Positions 34,781 through 48,028 are shown, counted from the first letter of the stretch. The stretch is DNA of 64,000 bases from Burkholderia sp. MS389 (GCF_016899425.1 NZ_CP045994.1:2604001-2668000); one strand, 5' to 3'. The notes: generated by a model from the sequence alone, not told the origin. Made by a program: numbers and translations.

Positions 34781-35623
34781 ATGTTCTCCATCATCATCCC
34801 GACCTGGAACAACCTGCCGTACCTCAAGCTCGTCGTCGACAGCCTGCGCCGGCATTCCGCGTACGACCACCAGATCATCGTGCACGTGAACGACGGCTCG
34901 GACGGCACCCTCGACTGGGTGCGCAACGAAGGGATCGAACACACCGCGTCGCCGACCAACATCGGCATCTGCCATGCGGTCAACCTGGCCGCCGCGCGCG
35001 CCACGCGCGACTACGTGGTCTACATGAACGACGACATGTTCTGCTGCCCGGGCTGGGACACGGCGCTCGTGCGCCGCATCGAACAGATGCCCACCGACCT
35101 GTTCATGCTGTCGGGCACGATGGTCGAGCCGGTCGACACGCGCAACCCGTGCGTGGTCGTCAGCAATTTCGGCCGCGACGCCGAGCAGTTCGACGCGGCG
35201 GGCCTCGTCGCCGCGACTCCGAAGCTGGTGCGTGCCGACTGGCTCGGCTCGACCTGGCCGCCGACGCTCGTGCACCGCGACTGGTGGAACCGCATCGGCG
35301 GCTACAGCAGCGAGCTGTCGCCGGGCATGAGCAGCGACAACGACTTCTCGATGAAATTCTGGGACGCCGGTTGCCGGATCTTCGTCGGCGTCGGCGAAAG
35401 CCTCGTGTACCACTTCCAGCAGAAGAGCACCGGCAAGATCGTCAAGAACGACGGCCGCCGCCAGTTCCTGAACAAATGGGGCATGACGCAGGCGACGTTC
35501 GACCGCTACTACCTGCATCGCGGCGAGCCGCTCGGCACGCAGATCGCGCTCGATACACCGGTGGTGGAAGGCCGCCTCAAGCGCGCGCTGCTGCGCTCGC
35601 GGATCAAGCGCGCGTTCAGCTGA
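34781..35623 (+). CDS. Family 2 glycosyltransferase of the LPS locus
   Basis: A 280-residue GT-A glycosyltransferase. It begins MFSIIIPTWNNLPYLKLVVDSL, has HVNDGSDGTLDWV (nucleotide-binding loop) and a YMNDDMF metal site, the DDD-type acid pair seen in GT2 enzymes. SSDNDFSMKFWDAGCRIFVGV lies in the acceptor half. No membrane helix is evident. It lies between the WaaE-like gene and waaL, so a role in core or O-antigen sugar addition is likely. The donor is unknown. A TACAAT element near 34691 may drive it. Confidence 0.85.
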   Translation: MFSIIIPTWNNLPYLKLVVDSLRRHSAYDHQIIVHVNDGSDGTLDWVRNEGIEHTASPTNIGICHAVNLAAARATRDYVVYMNDDMFCCPGWDTALVRRIEQMPTDLFMLSGTMVEPVDTRNPCVVVSNFGRDAEQFDAAGLVAATPKLVRADWLGSTWPPTLVHRDWWNRIGGYSSELSPGMSSDNDFSMKFWDAGCRIFVGVGESLVYHFQQKSTGKIVKNDGRRQFLNKWGMTQATFDRYYLHRGEPLGTQIALDTPVVEGRLKRALLRSRIKRAFS

Positions 35624-35755
35624 TCCCGCCCCGAAAACCGCACGGAAACCTGCCCTGCTTCGCGTATACTGCGCCGTTCGTCCCGGGTCTCTCGCCGGGA
35701 TAAGCGACGCGGCGCAGATGCCCGCAAGCCGCATTCGTCCATACGACAGGTTCCG

Positions 35756-37027
35756 ATGCTTTCGTTTTCCGCTCCCGCCACGCGGCGCCTGACCGCCGCC
35801 CGCGCATTCGCCGTCGCCGCGCTCTGCATGGTGCCCGTTTCGACCGCGCTGACCAACGTGTTCTGCGGGCTGTTCGCCGCCGCGCTCGTGATCTCCCCCG
35901 AGTTCTGGCGCGACCTGCGCTCGTTCGTCGCCGACCCGGCTTCGCTCGCGGCGCTGCTGATCCTGGCCGCGAGCGTCACCTATACGGTCGCGCCGCACAA
36001 CAAGGCGTGGAACTGGGTCGCGAAGTACGACAAGCTGCTGCTGCTGCCGTTCGCCGTGCTCGCGTTCCGTCATTCGAACTGGGCGCCGATCGTGCGGCGC
36101 TGCTGGTTCGGCACGCTGTGCGTGATCCTGCTGCTGTCGACGACCAACTATCTCGGGCTCACCGCGATCGGGCCGGCGTATGCGACCCAACTGCCGCTGT
36201 CGCGCGCGTGGGTGTTCAAGAACCACATCGCGGCCGGCATGTTCGGCGCGCTGCTGTTCTACCAGGCGGCCGATCTCGCGCTCGCGGCCCGCACGGCGCT
36301 GTCGCGCGCCGCCTATGCGGCCGTCGCCGCGTGGTCGCTCGTCAACGTGTTCGTGATGCTGCAGGGACGCACGGGACAGGTCATCGCGCTGCTGCTGATC
36401 CTCGTCGTCGCGGTGCGTTTCGTGCTGTTGCTGCGCCGGCAGTCCGCGCTGCGCGCGGGGCTTGCCGCCGGCGTGCTCGTCCTGGCGGGCGTCGCGCTCG
36501 TGGTTGCTGCATGCACGGTCCACAACGGCCGGCTGACGAAGGTCGTGACGGAAGTGCAGCAATACCGGCAGAGCGATGCGGCCACGTCGACCGGGCTGCG
36601 CCTCGAGTGGTACAAGAAGGGGCTGGAGCTGTATCGGCAGCGCCCGGTGATCGGCTACGGTGCGGGCGGCCTCGAATCCGAATTCGAGAAGCTCACGGCC
36701 GGCAAGACGGCCGCCGAAGGGCAGCTCACGTCGAACCCGCACAACGAATACCTGCTGATGGCCGTGCAGCTCGGTACGATCGGCCTGCTGCTGTTCGTCA
36801 ACCTGATCGTGCAGATCGCGCGCGGCAGCCGTACGCTCGATCCGCGCTCGCAGCACTTGCTGCTCGGGTGGCTCGCGATCTTCGCGATCGGCAGCCTCGC
36901 GAATTCGCTGCTGCTGGATTTCGCCGAAGGGCACCTGATCGTGCTGCTGGCCGGCATCCTGCTCGGTTGCGGCGAACGCGGCGAAGCGCTGCCGCGCGAA
37001 ACGTCGGCGATCCGGCGCAGCGTGTAA
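35756..37027 (+). CDS. waaL: O-antigen ligase WaaL
   Basis: A 423-residue inner-membrane protein with about eleven helices and one large periplasmic loop (about residues 260-345). The loop holds the ligase motifs TGLRLEWYKKGLELYRQRPVIGYGAGG and TSNPHNEYLLMAVQLG; the histidine of PHNEY is the conserved catalytic residue of this family. It joins polymerised O antigen to lipid A-core on the periplasmic face. A TATACT element is 90 bases upstream at 35665-35670. Confidence 0.93.
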   Translation: MLSFSAPATRRLTAARAFAVAALCMVPVSTALTNVFCGLFAAALVISPEFWRDLRSFVADPASLAALLILAASVTYTVAPHNKAWNWVAKYDKLLLLPFAVLAFRHSNWAPIVRRCWFGTLCVILLLSTTNYLGLTAIGPAYATQLPLSRAWVFKNHIAAGMFGALLFYQAADLALAARTALSRAAYAAVAAWSLVNVFVMLQGRTGQVIALLLILVVAVRFVLLLRRQSALRAGLAAGVLVLAGVALVVAACTVHNGRLTKVVTEVQQYRQSDAATSTGLRLEWYKKGLELYRQRPVIGYGAGGLESEFEKLTAGKTAAEGQLTSNPHNEYLLMAVQLGTIGLLLFVNLIVQIARGSRTLDPRSQHLLLGWLAIFAIGSLANSLLLDFAEGHLIVLLAGILLGCGERGEALPRETSAIRRSV

Positions 37028-37143
37028 CGCACGCCGGCATACGTTCCGCTGCCCTGCCCGGCCGGGTTCGGGGCAGCGGACATCCACCGCCGATGCGGGC
37101 GAGCCGCGCGGCTCTCCGCGAAACACGCCCCCTGCGAACGAAG

Positions 37144-37166
37144 AAAAACGCGCGCTTGCCGCGCGT
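37144..37166 (-). terminator. Terminator of the GT9 gene ending at 37166
   Basis: On the minus strand ACGCGCG pairs with CGCGCGT around a five-base loop and is followed by TTTT. The 5' arm begins at the last base of the stop codon of the glycosyltransferase gene. Confidence 0.7.
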
Positions 37167-38344
37167 CAGTCGGATCCGGTGCGGTGCAGCCGCGACGTGT
37201 CGACGACGATGTCGGCCGGGCCCGGCGGATTCAGCCCGAGCATCTCGGCTGCCGCGGCCTTCACGCGCTGCGCACTGAGATGAACGAGGCAGTCGCTGCG
37301 GCTGTCGACATGACGCTCGCAGCCTTCGTGCCGGCACGGCACGCAGTCGCCTTCCCCTTGCAGCAGCCACACGTTCCCGTGCCGGCCCGAGCCGCGCAGC
37401 GACCACGGATTCTCGGTCGCGGGCCAGTGCTGCGGCCACGGCCCCCAGCGCACGGGGTCGGACGGCCCGAACAGCGCGATCGTGTCGGTGCCGGTCGCGG
37501 CCGCGACGTGCGTCGCGCCGGTGTCGGGCCCGATGAAGAGCCGCGCGCGCCGCACGAGCTCCGCGCTCTCGCCGAACGTCAGGCGGCCGACCAGGTTCAG
37601 CACGTCGCCACCCGCCTCGCTCGCGACCTGCTCCGCATACTCGCGCTCGCGATCGGCCGGGCCGCCCGACAGCGCGACCGCGAAGCCCTGCTCGCGCAAC
37701 CAGCCGATCATCTCTACCCAGCCGTCGAGCCGCCATTGCTTGTAGCGGAACATCGGATACGGATGCAGCACGACCAGCGGCTTGCCGGCGCGGATCGCGG
37801 GCGACTCGGCGAGCCACGCGTCGAAACGTGCGCGCCGCGCGGGATCGTCGCCGATGCCGGGCGCGACGACCTCGGACACCGGCTCGATGCCGATCACCGG
37901 CGCAAGCGCGAGCGTACTGACGACCGTATGTGCGGATTCATGGTGATTGATCGCGATCCCGTTCAGCATCATCCGCGTGAGCCACGTGACGCGGTTCGGG
38001 TCGACGAGGCCGACCCGCTTGCGGCCGGCGAACCAGCTGTAGAAACGCGGCCGGTCGGAACTCAGCGCCGCGCACGCGAGATCGTAGCGGCGCCACATCG
38101 ACAGCGCGTCGCGCAGCCGCTCGCCGAACCCCGCGCGCTGCGCGACCACGATCACGCGCCGCACGTCCGGATTGTGCTCGAGCACGCCCTCGGTGCCGCG
38201 AAACACCAGCATGTCGATCTGCGCGTCCGGCCAGCGGGCCTTCAGCGACCGGACGAGCGGTGTCGTCAGCAGCACGTCGCCGATACGGCGCGGCGCGGCA
38301 ACGAGGATGGTTCTGGGCGGACGGGCGGAGGAAAACAGGGCCAC
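37166..38344 (-). CDS. Family 9 glycosyltransferase (heptosyltransferase-like)
   Basis: A 392-residue GT-B enzyme of family 9. The start region RTILVAAPRRIGDVLLTTPLVRSLKARWPDA is the ADP-heptose:LPS heptosyltransferase signature. The C-terminal half has LVGRLTFGESAELVRRARLFIGPDTGATHVAAATGTDTIALFGPSDP, the donor site. It likely adds heptose to the inner core in the cytoplasm. The start is uncertain: GTG at 38344 is used because family similarity begins there; an in-frame ATG at 38410 adds 22 residues. A strong terminator overlaps its stop. Confidence 0.88.
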   Translation of the reverse strand: MALFSSARPPRTILVAAPRRIGDVLLTTPLVRSLKARWPDAQIDMLVFRGTEGVLEHNPDVRRVIVVAQRAGFGERLRDALSMWRRYDLACAALSSDRPRFYSWFAGRKRVGLVDPNRVTWLTRMMLNGIAINHHESAHTVVSTLALAPVIGIEPVSEVVAPGIGDDPARRARFDAWLAESPAIRAGKPLVVLHPYPMFRYKQWRLDGWVEMIGWLREQGFAVALSGGPADREREYAEQVASEAGGDVLNLVGRLTFGESAELVRRARLFIGPDTGATHVAAATGTDTIALFGPSDPVRWGPWPQHWPATENPWSLRGSGRHGNVWLLQGEGDCVPCRHEGCERHVDSRSDCLVHLSAQRVKAAAAEMLGLNPPGPADIVVDTSRLHRTGSD

Positions 38345-38492
38345 GGTGATCGTCTGGCTGGCTGAACAAGGCTGGCAATGTACAGGATTTTGCAGCAGCC
38401 GGCGCGGCATCGCGCACCGGCGCACAGGCTGCCGCGATGCGGCCCCGCCGGCGCAGCGTCGTGCGGGACGCGGCCGCACGACGCGCCCGGCG

Positions 38493-39587
38493 CTACGATG
38501 CGATCGGCGCGATCGCAGGTGACGTGGCGGCGGCCGGTTGCGCGAGCGCCGTACCGGCCGCGGCTTCGTCGCGATGGCCGGCCTGCGGCAGCAGGTGGCG
38601 CACCGCGCGCTCGACCGCATCGATACCGATCGCGTCGACGGTCGGGCCCGCGCGCAGGATCACGTGCGGCACGCCGAGCGGATGCCAGCGCAGGTATTTC
38701 TCGGGACGATCCTCGAACAGGGCGGCCACCGGTACGCCGAGCGCCGACGCAAGATGCACGGGCGCGCTGTCGGCCGAGACGATCGCATCGAGCAGGCTCG
38801 CGGCCGCCACCAGCTCGGCGACCGACGAAGGTGCGACATGCCGTGCATTCACGTCGCGCCACAACTCGCCTTCGGCAGCGTGGCCGATGGCCGGATCGCG
38901 AAACACGATCACGTCGGCGACCGGTGCGAGGCGCTCGCCGAGGTCGCGCCAGCGGTCGGCGGGCCAGCGGCGCTCGACCGCCTTGTTCGACACGAACAGC
39001 CCGACGCGCGGCCTCATGCGCGCGCCGAGCAGCCGATGCCACGTTTCCTGCAGCGTGCGATCGGGATGCACCGACAGCGCGAGGCGATCGAGATCGGCGC
39101 AACCGAGTTCGGGCACGAGCCGGAAGCCCGACAACGCTTCGTGGCACATCGGCCGCCGCGCGACATGCTCGGGCTTGCGATCGTCGAATTCGGTCTCGGC
39201 ATCGTGCCAGCGGCAATCCTTCGCGCGAAGCTGGCGCGCGAACTGCATGCTGCTGCGATGCATGCCGCCGTTCGGCACGATCACGAGGTCGAACCGCAAG
39301 CGGCGCAGACGGCGCACGAGGCGCAGCCGGTCGAGGAATGCGCGCATCCGGCCGGGACGATCGTTGCGCTCGCACTGGCGGCTGTACACGTAGGTGTGGA
39401 TCGTATCCACGTCCGGGTTTCCGGCCAGCGCGGCCGCGTTGTAGCGGTTCGCGACCACATGCAGCTCCGCGCCCGTCCAACGCGCCTTCAGCGCGCCGAG
39501 AAACGCCGTCGTGCACAGCATGTCGCCCAGAAAATCAATCCGGATCACGAGGATCCGCTGCGGCGGGTTTCCATTGGCCATGGTCAT
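38493..39587 (-). CDS. Family 9 glycosyltransferase, second copy
   Basis: A 364-residue GT9 enzyme with ILVIRIDFLGDMLCTTAFLGALKARW at its start and the donor motif LVAAASLLDAIVSADSAPVHLASALGVPVAALFEDRPEKY near its end. It is more divergent from WaaC/WaaF than the neighbouring gene: the usual GPDTG is SADSA. Its last 40 residues are an Ala-rich tail. It lies upstream of the other GT9 gene on the same strand with a 148-base gap. A start at 39587 or at the ATG two codons later are both possible. Confidence 0.87.
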   Translation of the reverse strand: MTMANGNPPQRILVIRIDFLGDMLCTTAFLGALKARWTGAELHVVANRYNAAALAGNPDVDTIHTYVYSRQCERNDRPGRMRAFLDRLRLVRRLRRLRFDLVIVPNGGMHRSSMQFARQLRAKDCRWHDAETEFDDRKPEHVARRPMCHEALSGFRLVPELGCADLDRLALSVHPDRTLQETWHRLLGARMRPRVGLFVSNKAVERRWPADRWRDLGERLAPVADVIVFRDPAIGHAAEGELWRDVNARHVAPSSVAELVAAASLLDAIVSADSAPVHLASALGVPVAALFEDRPEKYLRWHPLGVPHVILRAGPTVDAIGIDAVERAVRHLLPQAGHRDEAAAGTALAQPAAATSPAIAPIAS

Positions 39588-39892
39588 GTGGGGACAATCA
39601 GTTTTTATCGTCGCGACGGGCCGTTCCACGGCATCCTGGTCCGAGGGCTTACCGTGCCGCGCGCTGCCGCACGCCGCACGGATCCCGCCCCTGTTTACGC
39701 GCGCTATCGGCGATGCTCGCCATGCGAACCCGCGGCACGCGTCGCGTTCGGACGGTTAGCGCGGGATTGTATAGCGTCCGGATGGCCAGCCCAAGACCCC
39801 GGCTGCCGCCACACGTAAAAACGGCCCGCCGCACCGCACGATGGCGATGCGGCGGGCCGCCTCTGCGCGACCGCCGCCGAAGCGGGGCGCGG
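39588..39892. other. Intergenic stretch between the GT9 gene and dnaE
   Basis: About 305 bases holding the dnaE terminator (39817-39859) and presumably the promoter of the GT9 gene. I see no open frame with protein features here. Confidence 0.5.
39817..39859 (-). terminator. Terminator of dnaE
   Basis: On the minus strand a 12-pair stem (CGGCCCGCCGCA against TGCGGCGGGCCG) with a 14-base loop is followed by TTTTT. It lies 34 bases past the dnaE stop. Confidence 0.85.
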
Positions 39893-43426
<3,534 letters not shown>

Positions 43427-43433
43427 GGGCGCT

Positions 43434-43439
43434 ATTGTA
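43434..43439 (-). promoter_or_regulatory. Candidate -10 element (TACAAT) at the dnaE start
   Basis: The minus strand reads TACAAT with its last base eight positions before the dnaE ATG (seven intervening bases). If used, the transcript would begin at or within a base or two of the ATG, giving a leaderless mRNA. The -35 region is weak (TTGGGC at a 20-base spacing). Confidence 0.45.
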
Positions 43440-43642
43440 GCCGCCTCGCCGCGCAGGCTGCCCAAAAAATGCCCGCTTTGGCCGTTCGGCCGATGCACGC
43501 GACGACGCGTCGCGCGGCTGGCCGATCGGCCGGATACCGATGCCCGCGCCGTTTGCGGGATAATACGGTTTTTCGAATCAACGCCCCGGCTTCGCACCCT
43601 TTTTTGCGGGCCACCGTGCGGCCGTTTTCCCGTCGGACCATC

Positions 43643-44497
43643 ATGACTATCGTCAACCTCGCCGCCTACCACTTCGTGTCGCTCGACGCGAACGAGCAAT
43701 GGCGTCCGCTCGTCACCGCCCGCTGCAACGAACTCGGCCTGCGCGGCACGATCCTGCTCGCGCCGGAAGGCATCAACCTGTTCATCGCCGGCACGCGCGA
43801 AGCCACCGACGCGTTCATCGCGTACATCCGCCACGATCCGCTGTTCGAAGGCAAGTTCGCGACGCTGCAGTTCAAGGAAAGCCTGTCCGACTCGCAGCCG
43901 TTCCGCCGCATGCTCGTGCGCCTGAAGCGCGAGATCATCACGATGAAGAAGCCCGCGATCAAGCCGGAACTCGGCCGCGCGCCGTTCGTCGATGCGCGCA
44001 CGCTGAAGACGTGGCTCGACCGCGGCCACGACGACACGGGCCGCCCGGTCGTGATGCTCGACACGCGCAACGCGTTCGAAGTCGACGTCGGCACGTTCGA
44101 CAACGCGCTCGACTACCGGATCGACAAGTTCAGCGAATTCCCGGAAGTGATCGACGCGAACCGCGCCGATCTCGAAGGCAAGACGGTCGTGTCGTTCTGC
44201 ACCGGCGGCATCCGCTGCGAGAAAGCCGCGATCCACATGAAGGAAATCGGCATCGACAACGTGTACCAGCTCGAAGGCGGGATCCTGAAGTACTTCGAGG
44301 AAGTCGGCGGCGCCCACTATCACGGCGACTGCTTCGTGTTCGATTACCGCACCGCGCTGAATCCGCAACTCCAGCCCACCGAGAACGTCACGTGCTTCGC
44401 GTGTCGCGCGGTCGTCACGCCGGAAGCGCAACGATCGCCGAGCTACGTGCCCGGCCAGTCGTGCCCGGCCTGCGCGCAGGCAGCCAGCGCCGCGTAA
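43643..44497 (+). CDS. trhO: tRNA uridine-34 hydroxylase TrhO
   Basis: A 284-residue rhodanese-domain protein of the TrhO/YceA family, which uses O2 to make 5-hydroxyuridine at the wobble position of some tRNAs. The N-terminal ferredoxin-like part has [21 protein letters not shown]. The rhodanese part has [17 protein letters not shown] and the active cysteine in [13 protein letters not shown]-terminal pair of CxxC-type motifs (CFACR near 254 and CPAC near 276) may bind zinc. It is divergent from dnaE. Confidence 0.95.
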   Translation: MTIVNLAAYHFVSLDANEQWRPLVTARCNELGLRGTILLAPEGINLFIAGTREATDAFIAYIRHDPLFEGKFATLQFKESLSDSQPFRRMLVRLKREIITMKKPAIKPELGRAPFVDARTLKTWLDRGHDDTGRPVVMLDTRNAFEVDVGTFDNALDYRIDKFSEFPEVIDANRADLEGKTVVSFCTGGIRCEKAAIHMKEIGIDNVYQLEGGILKYFEEVGGAHYHGDCFVFDYRTALNPQLQPTENVTCFACRAVVTPEAQRSPSYVPGQSCPACAQAASAA

Positions 44498-44533
44498 CGG
44501 CGCGCCTCCCCCACGTCTCACCGCGCCCCGCCG

Positions 44534-45430
44534 ATGAACCCCGGCTATCGCGGCCGCTTCGCGCCCTCGCCCACCGGGCCGCTGCATTTCGGCTCACTGG
44601 TCGGCGCGCTCGCGAGCTGGCTCGACGCACGCGCGCACGACGGCATCTGGCTCGTGCGCATCGAGGATCTCGACGGCCCGCGCACGGTGCCCGGCGCGGC
44701 CGACGACATCCTCGCGACGCTCGCGCATTTCGGGATGACGCCCGACGAACCGCCCGTCTGGCAGAGTACGCGCGACGCGGCCTACGCGGCCGCGCTCGAG
44801 CGGCTCGTCGCGGCGGGGCGCGTGTATCCGTGCGGCTGCACGCGCAAGGAAATCGCCGATTCGCTGCGCGCCGCGCATGAACGCCACACGACGCTCGCGT
44901 ATCCGGGCACCTGCCGCACCGGCCTGCACGGCAAGCCTGCACGCGCATGGCGGCTGCGCGTGCCGGACGGCAGCGACGCGGTCGTCACGTTCGACGACCG
45001 CTGGCAGCACACGCAATCGCAGAACCTCGCGACCGAAGTCGGCGATTTCGTGCTGAAACGCGCGGACGGCCAATGGGCGTATCAGCTCGCGGTCGTCGTC
45101 GACGATGCCGACGCCGGTATCACGCACGTCGTGCGCGGCGCCGATCTGCTCGATTCGACCGCGCGCCAGATCTATCTGCAGCGCTGCGTCGGCGTGCCGA
45201 CGCCCGCATACCTGCACGTGCCGGTCGTCGTCGATGCGAACGGCGAAAAGCTCAGCAAGCAGACGGGCGCGACGGCGCTCGAGCGCCACGATCCGCTGCC
45301 GGCGCTGCGGGCGGCGGCAGCGCATCTCGGTCTGGCGGAAGGCGGCGATCTACCGGGCCATACGATCGACGCGTTCTACGCGGCCGCGACCGACGCGTGG
45401 GCACGTCGCTTCGGGCCGCGCGCCGGTTGA
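44534..45430 (+). CDS. gluQ: Glutamyl-Q tRNA(Asp) synthetase
   Basis: A 298-residue paralogue of the glutamyl-tRNA synthetase catalytic domain. It attaches glutamate to the queuosine base of tRNA(Asp). The ATP-site motif is [17 protein letters not shown] (HIGH-like), and the KMSKS-like motif is KLSKQTG. A zinc site typical of GluQRS is seen in [10 protein letters not shown] and YPGTCR. The anticodon-binding domain of GluRS is absent. It follows trhO by 36 bases; both genes act on tRNA wobble modification. Confidence 0.96.
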   Translation: MNPGYRGRFAPSPTGPLHFGSLVGALASWLDARAHDGIWLVRIEDLDGPRTVPGAADDILATLAHFGMTPDEPPVWQSTRDAAYAAALERLVAAGRVYPCGCTRKEIADSLRAAHERHTTLAYPGTCRTGLHGKPARAWRLRVPDGSDAVVTFDDRWQHTQSQNLATEVGDFVLKRADGQWAYQLAVVVDDADAGITHVVRGADLLDSTARQIYLQRCVGVPTPAYLHVPVVVDANGEKLSKQTGATALERHDPLPALRAAAAHLGLAEGGDLPGHTIDAFYAAATDAWARRFGPRAG

Positions 45431-45619
45431 ACCGCCTGCGCGACACCGGCCCGTAGCGACTGCGTTCCGGCATCCGTCAGCGGCGCATCCGACCGCATGA
45501 AAGCGTGACGGAAGCCGGAGCACCTCGTCCGCTGCGACACCGCATCAAAATATCCAATCCCGCACGCGGCAAGCTTTCGCGGCCGCGCGCACTCCCCGCC
45601 CCGATCGCGTCGCCCAATG

Positions 45620-45651
45620 AAAAACGGGCACATGCTCGTCGCATGCACCCG
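45620..45651 (-). terminator. Terminator of rhlE
   Basis: On the minus strand CGGGTGCATGC pairs with GCATGTGCCCG (two G-T wobble pairs) around a five-base loop and is followed by TTTTT. It lies about 45 bases past the rhlE stop. Confidence 0.8.
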
Positions 45652-45695
45652 CTTGTCCGGCAGCGCCGACGCGCCGCCGCTGCGCTCCGCCCGGC

Positions 45696-47201
45696 TTACG
45701 CCGACGGCTTGCGCGGCATCCCGAAGCCGCCGAGCAGCGCGGCGACCTGGCGCTTCGGCCCTTTCTTTTCCGGCTGCTGCGCGGGCTGCGCGTCGTCCGG
45801 CTGCTTCGCGGACGCCGACGGCTCGTACGGCTTCAGGAAGAAATCATCGACCGGCGCTTCGTGGCGGCGATGATGGCCGCCGCGCTCGGTGCTGCCCGAC
45901 CGGCGACCCGATGCACCGCGATGCTCGTCGCGATCGCGCCGACCGCCGCGCTCGCCACCTCGTTCGCCACCTCGTTCGCCACCGCGCTCGCTATTGCGCT
46001 CGCCGCCACGTTCATCGTGACGCTGGCGCGCCGGCTTGTCGAGCGTGAGCGTCTGCACGTCGAGCGGACGCTTGATCAGCTTCTCGATATCGGCGAGCTG
46101 CTTGCGCTCGTTCGGGCTGCACAGCGACAGCGCGTCGCCCGTCGCACCCGCGCGGCCGGTACGGCCGATCCGGTGCACGTAGTCTTCCGCGCTGAACGGC
46201 AGGTCGAAGTTGATCACGGCCGGCAGCTCGGCGATGTCGAGGCCGCGCGCGGCCACGTCGGTCGCGACCAGCGCTTCGATCTCGCCGCGCTTGAACGCGT
46301 CGAGCGCCTGCATCCGCTCGATCTGCGTCTTGTCGCCGTGAATCGCCGACGCGACCACGCCGTCGCGCTCGAGATTGCGCGCGAGCCGGCTCGCGCCGAT
46401 CTTGCTGTTGCAGAACACGATCACCTGCTTGAGGCCGCGATCGCGCAGCAACTGCACGACGGCCGCCTGCTTGTCGCCCTCCGCGACGTCGTAGACGATC
46501 TGCGTGACGTTCGCGTTCGTCGAGTTGCTGCGCGCGACCTCGATCGTCTGCGGGTTACGCAGGTAGGTCGATGCGAGCTTCTTGATTTCGCCCGAGAACG
46601 TGGCCGAGAACAGCAGCGTCTGACGGTCCTTCGGCAGCAGGTTCAGGATGCGCTGCAGATCGGGCAGGAAGCCCATGTCGAGCATCCGGTCGGCTTCGTC
46701 GAGCACGAGGATCTGCACCTGGCCGAGGTTCGCCGTCTTCTGCTGCACGTGGTCGAGCAGGCGGCCCGGCGTCGCGATCAGGATCTCGACGCCGCGGCGC
46801 AGTTCGGCCGATTGCGGGTTCATGTCGACGCCGCCGAACACCACCGCGCTGCGCAGCGGCGTGTGCTTCGCATACGCGTGCACGTTCGCGGCGACCTGGT
46901 CGGCGAGTTCGCGGGTCGGCGTGAGGATCAGCGCCCGCACCGGGTGGCGCGCCGGGGACGCGCTCGTGTTCGCTTGCGGCAGCAGGCGCTGGATGATCGG
47001 CAGCGAGAAGCTCGCGGTCTTGCCGGTGCCCGTTTGCGCGGCGCCCATGACGTCGCGGCCGGCGAGCACGACCGGAATGGCCTGCGCCTGGATCGGCGTC
47101 GGCGTCGTATAGCCCTGCTCGACAATGGCTTTCAGGATATCGGGGGCAAGGCCGAATTGATCGAAGGTTGCGTCGACGGGCTTGGCGACAGAATCGGACA
47201 T
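45696..47201 (-). CDS. rhlE: DEAD-box RNA helicase RhlE
   Basis: A 501-residue RNA helicase. The Q motif is FDQFGLAPDILKAIVEQGYTTPTPIQAQAIP; motif I AQTGTGKTA, motif II VLDEADRMLDMGF, motif III SATFS and motif VI HRIGRTGRAG follow. The C-terminal 120 residues are a basic Arg/Gly/Glu-rich tail with ERGG repeats, followed by a short conserved KKGPKRQVAALLGGFGMPRKPSA. RhlE acts in ribosome assembly and RNA turnover. A -10-like TACAAT lies about 200 bases upstream, giving a long leader. Confidence 0.96.
   Translation of the reverse strand: MSDSVAKPVDATFDQFGLAPDILKAIVEQGYTTPTPIQAQAIPVVLAGRDVMGAAQTGTGKTASFSLPIIQRLLPQANTSASPARHPVRALILTPTRELADQVAANVHAYAKHTPLRSAVVFGGVDMNPQSAELRRGVEILIATPGRLLDHVQQKTANLGQVQILVLDEADRMLDMGFLPDLQRILNLLPKDRQTLLFSATFSGEIKKLASTYLRNPQTIEVARSNSTNANVTQIVYDVAEGDKQAAVVQLLRDRGLKQVIVFCNSKIGASRLARNLERDGVVASAIHGDKTQIERMQALDAFKRGEIEALVATDVAARGLDIAELPAVINFDLPFSAEDYVHRIGRTGRAGATGDALSLCSPNERKQLADIEKLIKRPLDVQTLTLDKPARQRHDERGGERNSERGGERGGERGGERGGRRDRDEHRGASGRRSGSTERGGHHRRHEAPVDDFFLKPYEPSASAKQPDDAQPAQQPEKKGPKRQVAALLGGFGMPRKPSA
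45943..46014. repeat. 12-base tandem repeat in the rhlE tail
   Basis: Six consecutive 12-base units of the form CCACCTCGTTCG with small changes encode GGER-type repeats in the RhlE C-terminal tail. Two units (45955-45966 and 45967-45978) are identical. The unit is a multiple of three, so copy-number changes would keep the frame. Confidence 0.75.
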
Positions 47202-47647
47202 GGTGGCGTTTCGCTCAAAAGGCGCGGCGGGGACATCGTGCGTCAGGCCGGCCGGGGCCTGCGCTCATCACAATTCGGAAATAGACGGAGCCGCGGCGCG
47301 CCGCGCGGCGCCGCTCTGGCGCTTGGGACCGGTTCAATGCGAACGCTGGACGCCAGGCCGTGCGGACTCCGTTCGGCGCGAATGCCGGCGGAAAGGGCCG
47401 TATTGTAGCACCGTGCGGGCATCTGTCCGTGACAACGCCGCGAACGGTCGCGACGGCGGTTCGCGCGGCGGGCCTGCCCCGGCCTGCGGAGGCGAGCGGC
47501 TGGCCGATCGGCGTAGCCGTATCGGCGGATGAAAAATATCAGGGGTTCGATCGCGCAATCTCGCATCGGGATGCCCGCCGTCGGCCGCGCGTACGGGCCT
47601 TCAGCCCGGCGCAACCGGTCAGGGCGAACAGGCTCCGCGCCCGCTGC
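47202..47647. other. Intergenic stretch upstream of rhlE
   Basis: About 446 bases between the rhlE start and the end of the MliC-like gene, both on the minus strand. A minus-strand TACAAT at 47407-47402 could be the rhlE -10, leaving a GC-rich leader of about 195 bases that can fold. No gene is evident. Confidence 0.5.
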
Positions 47648-48028
47648 TCAGCCCTTCTTCTTTTTCTTATCGACCTGCACGCAATCGCCCAGCAGCGGCG
47701 GCGACTTCGGGTCGGCGATCTCGTCGCGCAGCGTCGCTTCCTTGCCTTTCGTCCACCACGTATAGCGGCCGGCCTGGTAGCGCGCGCCCGACCCCGACAC
47801 CGTGTCGACGAACAGCATCTGCTTGCCGTCGACCGGCACGAGCGCGAAGCTCTGGCCGTTGCCCGCGAGCCAGTACGACACACGCACCGGCGCCTTGCGG
47901 TTCGCGCACTGGTAGACGGTAGGCTGGCGCGCGTCGGCGTCGATCTCTTCGACGGTCAGTTGCGCGGCATGCGCGATGGAAACGGCACTGCCGGCGAGCG
48001 CAAGCGCGGCGAGGGTTGGGCGAATCAT
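47648..48028 (-). CDS. MliC-family lysozyme inhibitor-like protein
   Basis: A 126-residue exported protein. The signal peptide ends in AHAAQ (about residue 21). The mature domain has VYQCANRKAPVRVSYWLAGNGQSFALVPVDGKQMLFVDTVSGSGARYQAGRYTWWTKGKEATL, the MliC fold with the SGSGARY motif that inserts in the lysozyme active site. There is no lipobox, so it is likely periplasmic rather than a lipoprotein. The C-terminus ends in KKKKKG. The ATG at 48028 has a GAGGAC site. Confidence 0.88.
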   Translation of the reverse strand: MIRPTLAALALAGSAVSIAHAAQLTVEEIDADARQPTVYQCANRKAPVRVSYWLAGNGQSFALVPVDGKQMLFVDTVSGSGARYQAGRYTWWTKGKEATLRDEIADPKSPPLLGDCVQVDKKKKKG

